A stretch of 64,000 nt of DNA from an uncultured Acidobacteriia bacterium (GTDB lineage: Bacteria > Acidobacteriota > Terriglobia > Bryobacterales > Bryobacteraceae), in NCBI GenBank assembly GCA_903825445.1, contig CAIKAS010000277.1, positions 1 to 64,000 of the forward strand, given 5' to 3'. The notes below the pieces were generated by a model. It was not told the DNA's origin. It saw nothing but the letters and a program-made list of their open reading frames with translations, and ran no database searches. This document shows positions 59,687-64,000 of this stretch, piece after piece; position 1 is the first letter of the stretch, and each line of letters opens with the position of its first letter. Position numbers and translations under genes: made by a program.

Positions 59687-60789
59687 ACACGATGAAAGTA
59701 GCCATCGGTCATGCCTGCTATGTAATCGCAGACGGCCCGATGCCGGGGCGTTGTCTCTGCGCCCGACTCTGACTCCACGCCATCGCCGTGTGGCACGAGT
59801 TCCGGATGCGCCATCAGATGTGCGAATAAGAGAGCAAGCCTTTCAATCGAGTGCCTGCGATCCTCCGCCAGGGCGTGAGAGGAGTACACATGCCGGAGGA
59901 GGAAGCTCTTGAGTTCGCGGCTGGTCGCGGCCGCAACTTCGGTAAACCGAACGACGCGCGCGGGTAGCCGGCGGACTGCTTCCACGTCCTTAGCACCCGA
60001 GGCACGGGCACAACTCACGGTGCCTTCGATCAGGCCGGAAACCAGGCCATCGATCAAATGGCGAACCGATTCCTGGAAACGCTCGCGTTCTGTTGCACCC
60101 GGAAAGCTGGTTTCCACTCCATCGAGGATCTCGGCGTAGACGGGCACGGCATCCGCAATTTGTCCGGGGCGCAGCAAGCCAGCTTCGTACGCATCATCCA
60201 GGTCTGCGGCGTTGTATGCAATTTCATCGGCAAGATCGATGAGCTGTGCTTCCACTGGCGGACGGAGGCCGGGGAGGTATTGATCGAGCGTGGAGGATTC
60301 ACCCGGGATGAGGTCGCGCGAATGCTTAACGATGCCTTCGCGGACTTCAAAGGTCAGATTGAGCCCCGGAAAACGCGGATAGCGTCGCTCGAGTGAATCG
60401 ACCAGACGCAGCGACTGCACGTTGTGATTAAAGCGCTCGCCATACTTCCTCATCTCGTGATCGAGTGCGTCCTCGCCTGCATGGGCGAATGGTGGATGAC
60501 CGACATCGTGCACAAGGGCGAGAGCCTCGGTGAGATCTTCGTTCAATCCAAGTACGTTTGCTACTGTGCGCGCGATCTGGGAGACTTCGATCGTGTGGGT
60601 CAGACGATTGCGGAAGTGATCGGACAGGCCTGGCGCGAAGACCTGGGTCTTGTTCTCAAGACGGCGGAACGCGCGGGCATGGATTATGCGGTCGCGGTCG
60701 CGCTGAAAGGGATTGCGATAGGAGTGCTCAGGCTCAGGATAGCGGCGGCCTCGTGAACGTTCGCTCGAAAACCGGAGGTGGCTGAGCAT
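59665..60789 (-). CDS. dgt: Deoxyguanosinetriphosphate triphosphohydrolase-like (dGTPase)
   Basis: 374 residues. The HD-domain metal ligands are 'HFRNRLTHTIEVSQIAR' (His), 'ALVHDVGHPPFAHAGEDAL' (HD) and 'EAQLIDLADEIAYNAADLDDA' (Asp). Start 'MLSHLRFSSERSRGRRYPEPEHSYRNPFQRDRDRIIHARAFRRLENKTQVF' is the family N-terminus. Its enzymes hydrolyse dNTPs, mostly dGTP, to the nucleoside and triphosphate and affect replication fidelity and phage resistance. The C-terminal end overlaps the MFS gene by about 20 bases on the opposite strand. It is a normal-length family member. Confidence 0.95.
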   Translation of the reverse strand: MLSHLRFSSERSRGRRYPEPEHSYRNPFQRDRDRIIHARAFRRLENKTQVFAPGLSDHFRNRLTHTIEVSQIARTVANVLGLNEDLTEALALVHDVGHPPFAHAGEDALDHEMRKYGERFNHNVQSLRLVDSLERRYPRFPGLNLTFEVREGIVKHSRDLIPGESSTLDQYLPGLRPPVEAQLIDLADEIAYNAADLDDAYEAGLLRPGQIADAVPVYAEILDGVETSFPGATERERFQESVRHLIDGLVSGLIEGTVSCARASGAKDVEAVRRLPARVVRFTEVAAATSRELKSFLLRHVYSSHALAEDRRHSIERLALLFAHLMAHPELVPHGDGVESESGAETTPRHRAVCDYIAGMTDGYFHRVYTALLG

Positions 60790-60826
60790 ATTCTGTGGCG
60801 CCGCGCGGCGTCGAAAGGGATCCGGA

Positions 60827-61543
60827 CTACTTTGCCTGAGGCAACTGCGCCATCAAGGTCACTGCTATCTGGCTCACATCGCTTGACTGGGCACCCTGCG
60901 CCGCTATGGGTATCAGGAGCTTACGCGCTTCTTCCGGCTGCTTGTCGGCAATGCCTTTAGCAAGAACAATGGCGGCCTGGTCTTTGGAAACCATCGCCGT
61001 CGGATTGGCCATCAGGTCTTTCAGTAGCGCGCTCGCGCCATCGGGGTTGCCAAGGGAGAACTGCAGTTGGGCCTTGGCGAGCTTGGCCAGCGACGCATAG
61101 TCCGCGCCAGCGTTGGCTGCAACGTCGTCGTACTTCTTCGAGCCATCGTCGAGCTTGCCATCGGCCACGTCCATGCCGGCCAAATAGTACTCAGCTGCGT
61201 AAGCTTCGTTCGATCCGCCGTTCTGGCTGACAATCGTATTGAATGCCTTACGGACGGCCTCTTCTTTGGCGGTGTCCGTAGTAAAGCTGGGGCCGCCGGT
61301 CGGGTTGTCAGCGCCGACTGGGGCGCTCTGAAGCGTGATAGCGGACGCCAGGGCCTGCTCGCGCGCGTCACGACGGGAACTGATGAAGAACCACGAACCG
61401 AGACCGATGACGAGCACAGCAAGGACCGCGATCCCGCCGCGAATCGCCTGCGTGCGGTGGGTCACGAGAAAATGCGCCGTCTCTTCGACTTTAAGCGCAA
61501 CATTATCCTGCTTTAACTCTTTACGGCTCAGATGATCGGACAC
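60827..61543 (-). CDS. YfgM-like membrane-anchored TPR protein
   Basis: 238 residues from GTG 61543. One membrane helix ('GGIAVLAVLVIGLGSWFFISS', residues 36-56) with a cytoplasmic N-terminus. The C-terminal part is the TPR-like fold of PF09976, with helices such as 'YAAEYYLAGMDVADGKLDDGSKKYDDVAANAGADYASLAKLAKAQLQFSLG'. In E. coli YfgM links the SecYEG translocon to periplasmic chaperones. It sits upstream of dgt on the same strand with a 37-base gap. Divergent from the glycosyltransferase gene at 61594. Confidence 0.85.
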   Translation of the reverse strand: MSDHLSRKELKQDNVALKVEETAHFLVTHRTQAIRGGIAVLAVLVIGLGSWFFISSRRDAREQALASAITLQSAPVGADNPTGGPSFTTDTAKEEAVRKAFNTIVSQNGGSNEAYAAEYYLAGMDVADGKLDDGSKKYDDVAANAGADYASLAKLAKAQLQFSLGNPDGASALLKDLMANPTAMVSKDQAAIVLAKGIADKQPEEARKLLIPIAAQGAQSSDVSQIAVTLMAQLPQAK

Positions 61544-61593
61544 GGAAACCTCTGGATGGACTTACCTCATGATATTAACATGTGGGTTAGGCC

Positions 61594-62880
61594 ATGCCCC
61601 ACGTTCTGCTGACCACATTCGGCTCCCTTGGCGATCTGCACCCCTATATCGCAGTCGGTCTGGGCCTGCGGAATCGGGGCCATCGGGTGACCATCGCGAC
61701 CTCCGAGGGGTACCGCGCGAAGGTGGAGGGCGAAGGCCTGGGTTTCCGTGCGGTGCGGCCCGACATTGGCACGCTAATCGCCGATCCCGAGGTAATGGCC
61801 CGGGCTTTTCACCCGCGCACGGGTACCGAGTATGTGATCCGGCGCATGTTTCTGCCGTATCTCGAACAATCTTATAGGGATCTTCTGACGATCGCGCGGG
61901 AAGCCGACCTCCTTGTCGGGCATCCGATCGCCTTCGCCACACCGATTGTTGCCGAACAATTAGGGAAGCCATGGGTTTCAGTAGCATTACAACCGTCGGT
62001 GATGCTCTCAGCTTTCGATCCCCCTTCGATCTCAGGCCTGCCGTGGCTGGAATCGTTTCGCGGCTGCGGACCCGGCTTTTGGCGTCTGTTCTTCGGACTT
62101 GGGAGGCGAGTGGCGAGGGAATGGGGTACGCCGATCAATGAGTTGCGTCGGAAGCTGGGGCTGCCAGATTCGCGCGATCCAGTACTTGACGGCATGTTCT
62201 CGCCTTTTGGGACGCAGGCCTGGTTTTCCCGCGTCATGGCCCGGCCCCAGGCCGATTGGCCGATGAAAACCGCAATCACTGGATTTCCGTTCTACGACAA
62301 GCTCACGCCGGGACAAGGGCTATCCGCCGATCTGGCCGGGTTCCTCGACGCCGGACCACCACCTGTGGTCTTCACGCTGGGATCAGCGGCCGTGCGCCAT
62401 GCAGGGAAGTTCTACACAGAGAGCGCGGAGGCCGCGCGCACGCTGGGTTGCCGGGCTGTGTTGCTGATTGGCAGAGATGCCAGAAATGCGCCAAATGTCG
62501 CGCTGCCGGATGGAGTGATCGCGGCGGAGTATGCGCCGTATTCCGAGCTGTTTCCACGGGCAGCCGCCATCGTGCATCAGGGTGGCGCCGGGACTACGGC
62601 ACAGGCATTAAGGGCCGGCGTGCCAATGTGCATGGTGCCCTTCAGCCACGATCAGCCGGATAACGCTCGTCGCTGCGCCGGACTGGGCGTGGCCAGGATC
62701 ATCCCTCGAAAAAAGTACCGGAGCGCCCGGGCAGCGAATGAGCTGGGGCGGTTGCTATCGGATGGGAACTACCGGACGGCGGCCCAAAACGTTGCCCTGG
62801 GATTGGCAAGAGAGGATGGTATTTCGGCGGCTTGCGATGGAATGGACCGGACGCTGGGTGATTTCTTCGGGCAGGCATAG
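61594..62880 (+). CDS. UDP-glycosyltransferase-like (GT1) protein
   Basis: 428 residues. The N-terminal domain starts 'HVLLTTFGSLGDLHPYIAVGLGLRNRGHRVTIATSEGYRAKVEGEGLGF' and binds the acceptor. In the C-terminal domain the sugar-donor site reads 'PPPVVFTLGSAAVRHAGKFYTESAEAAR', then 'YAPYSELFPRAAAIVHQGGAGTTAQALRAGVPMCMVPFSHDQPDNARRC', a match to the GT1 donor loop ('HQGGAGTT...P.DQ..NA'). It transfers a sugar to a small lipid or secondary metabolite. The acceptor is unknown. It directly precedes mutL, which starts 15 bases after its stop and is probably in the same transcript. Confidence 0.92.
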   Translation: MPHVLLTTFGSLGDLHPYIAVGLGLRNRGHRVTIATSEGYRAKVEGEGLGFRAVRPDIGTLIADPEVMARAFHPRTGTEYVIRRMFLPYLEQSYRDLLTIAREADLLVGHPIAFATPIVAEQLGKPWVSVALQPSVMLSAFDPPSISGLPWLESFRGCGPGFWRLFFGLGRRVAREWGTPINELRRKLGLPDSRDPVLDGMFSPFGTQAWFSRVMARPQADWPMKTAITGFPFYDKLTPGQGLSADLAGFLDAGPPPVVFTLGSAAVRHAGKFYTESAEAARTLGCRAVLLIGRDARNAPNVALPDGVIAAEYAPYSELFPRAAAIVHQGGAGTTAQALRAGVPMCMVPFSHDQPDNARRCAGLGVARIIPRKKYRSARAANELGRLLSDGNYRTAAQNVALGLAREDGISAACDGMDRTLGDFFGQA

Positions 62881-62894
62881 CTTAGAGTAATGAC

Positions 62895-64000
62895 GTGGGC
62901 CGCATCCGCGTTCTTTCCGACAACGTCGCTAACAAGATTGCCGCCGGTGAGGTGGTAGAGCGCCCGGCGTCTGTCGTCAAGGAACTGCTGGAAAATTCAC
63001 TCGATGCTGGTTCTACGAATATCCGGGTAGAGATCGAGAACGGAGGGCGGCGGCTGATCCGCGTCGCTGACGATGGCTGTGGCATGCTGCGCGATGATGC
63101 GCTGCTCGCCTTCGAACGCCACGCGACCAGCAAGCTCCACGATGTGAGGGATCTGCTTACCATCGCTACGCTGGGGTTTCGCGGCGAAGCGTTGCCCTCG
63201 ATTGCTTCCGTCTCACGACTGCTGCTGGAAACACGGTCGCCGGATGAGCAGACCGGCACCCGGGTCGAAATCGCTGGCGGCAAGATTCTGAGCTGCGAGG
63301 AAATCGCGCGCGGCAACGGGACTGCGATCACGATCCGGGATTTGTTCTTCAATGTACCCGCTCGCAAGAAGTTCCTGCGATCGGAGCAGACCGAGATGGC
63401 GCATATTGCGTCGCTTGTGACGCATTACAGCCTAGCGCATCCGGACAAGACTTTTGAACTATGGAACGGCGGCATGAACCTGCTGCAGGCGACGCCGGTG
63501 GCGACACTGCGAGAACGCGTTTTTCAGGTATTTGGCAGTCAGATTCTGGAAGATCTAATCGATCTCGGCGAGCGAGAGAAGATTGTGCAGGCCGAGGACC
63601 CAAACGAGAATCCGAAGCGGTTCGCTGTACGCGGATTTGTGTCACGGCCGCAGGTGCAGAAGAACAACCGCAATTCGATCTTTATCTTCGTGAACGGTCG
63701 ACTGATACGCGACCGGCTCATTCTGCATGCGCTTTCAGCCGCGTATCACAACCTGATGCCTTCCTCATGCTTTCCCTTCGCGCTTCTGTTCATCGAATGC
63801 GATTGCGAGGAGGTGGACGTGAACGTACATCCTTCGAAGACGGAGGTTCGGTTTCGACATCAATCGTGGGTGCACGATTTTGTGCGGGATTCAGTACGCG
63901 ATCAATTGATGATGTCCCGGCCAGCACCTAGTTTCAGTCCGAATCCACAGGCTGCGGCTGCGCTGCCCTATTCGGATTTCTCGCAGATGATGCAGAACGA
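62895..64000 (+). CDS. mutL: DNA mismatch repair protein MutL (partial, N-terminal part)
   Basis: A GTG at 62895 opens 368 codons that reach the right edge. The GHKL ATPase motifs are intact: 'IAAGEVVERPASVVKELLENSLDAG', 'RVADDGCGM', 'HATSKL', 'LGFRGEALPSIASVS' and 'GTAITIRDLFFNVPARKKFL'. 'FVNGRLIRDRLILHALSAAY' and 'VDVNVHPSKTEVRF' belong to the transducer domain. MutL couples mismatch recognition by MutS to strand incision and unwinding. An ATG at 62890 is in another frame and irrelevant. The linker ('SFSPNPQAAAALPYS') begins near the end; the C-terminal dimer/endonuclease domain is outside. Confidence 0.96.
   Translation, partial: MGRIRVLSDNVANKIAAGEVVERPASVVKELLENSLDAGSTNIRVEIENGGRRLIRVADDGCGMLRDDALLAFERHATSKLHDVRDLLTIATLGFRGEALPSIASVSRLLLETRSPDEQTGTRVEIAGGKILSCEEIARGNGTAITIRDLFFNVPARKKFLRSEQTEMAHIASLVTHYSLAHPDKTFELWNGGMNLLQATPVATLRERVFQVFGSQILEDLIDLGEREKIVQAEDPNENPKRFAVRGFVSRPQVQKNNRNSIFIFVNGRLIRDRLILHALSAAYHNLMPSSCFPFALLFIECDCEEVDVNVHPSKTEVRFRHQSWVHDFVRDSVRDQLMMSRPAPSFSPNPQAAAALPYSDFSQMMQN

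Overview
This window looks like a chromosome segment from a soil acidobacterium of the Solibacter/Bryobacter type (order Bryobacterales). The evidence is a high-GC backbone, a secreted protein ending in the domain first catalogued in Solibacter (TIGR03437-like, 3887-6772), two PEP-CTERM sorted proteins, a large polysaccharide-active glycoside hydrolase and a short 'STGPRTEEGK' protein family common in Acidobacteria. Placement is inference from protein content. No rRNA, tRNA or CRISPR was found.

Layout. 1-749: AraC/GyrI-type regulator cut by the left edge. 814-8376: GH115 glucuronidase, a large TIGR03437 protein, a small unknown and a PEP-CTERM protein. 8505-11065: accessory patch of decayed toxin-antitoxin and esterase pieces plus two copies of a DUF4160-DUF2442 module, one broken. 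11175-13712: exported amidohydrolase, TIM-barrel isomerase-like protein and a second PEP-CTERM protein. 13925-19371: small conserved protein, alaS, YpdA-like reductase, esterase. 19379-20087: two small secreted basic proteins. 28251 down to 20123 (minus): a long probable operon tilS, ftsH, HAD phosphatase, DUF3108, degenerate SGNH protein, LysE exporter, recQ. 28307-29002: acidobacterial unknown. 29278-31790 (minus): AT-richer two-gene unit encoding a reverse transcriptase and a PD-(D/E)XK-like nuclease, preceded by a 65-bp hairpin element. 32096-36484: phosphoesterase, AhpD-like, alkyltransferase-like protein, PolX, NUDIX, a 25-residue lysine-rich peptide gene on the opposite strand, RNase H. 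36495-39449: enolase-superfamily enzyme divergent from a TetR gene with a shared operator, then cyclophilin and nadD. 39553-43263: collagen-like/SGNH surface protein, holin-like small protein, mscL. 43350-47612: deoC, GAF-GAF-RsbU phosphatase, lysA, DinB-like protein. 53390 down to 47614 (minus): exopolysaccharide export operon. 53447-59686: EVE protein, a histidine kinase/NtrC-type regulator pair with a likely sigma-54 promoter and upstream palindrome, MFS transporter. 59665-64000: dGTPase, YfgM-like protein, glycosyltransferase, and mutL cut by the right edge.

How it fits together. Most genes are housekeeping (translation, DNA repair, protein quality control, NAD, lysine and deoxynucleotide metabolism) mixed with an outward-facing programme: polysaccharide breakdown, exopolysaccharide export and PEP-CTERM proteins. 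The reductase at 17141 and the DinB-like protein at 47076 are both of types linked to bacillithiol. The most interesting accessory element is the reverse transcriptase-nuclease operon, a candidate phage-defence system that I cannot assign to a named type.
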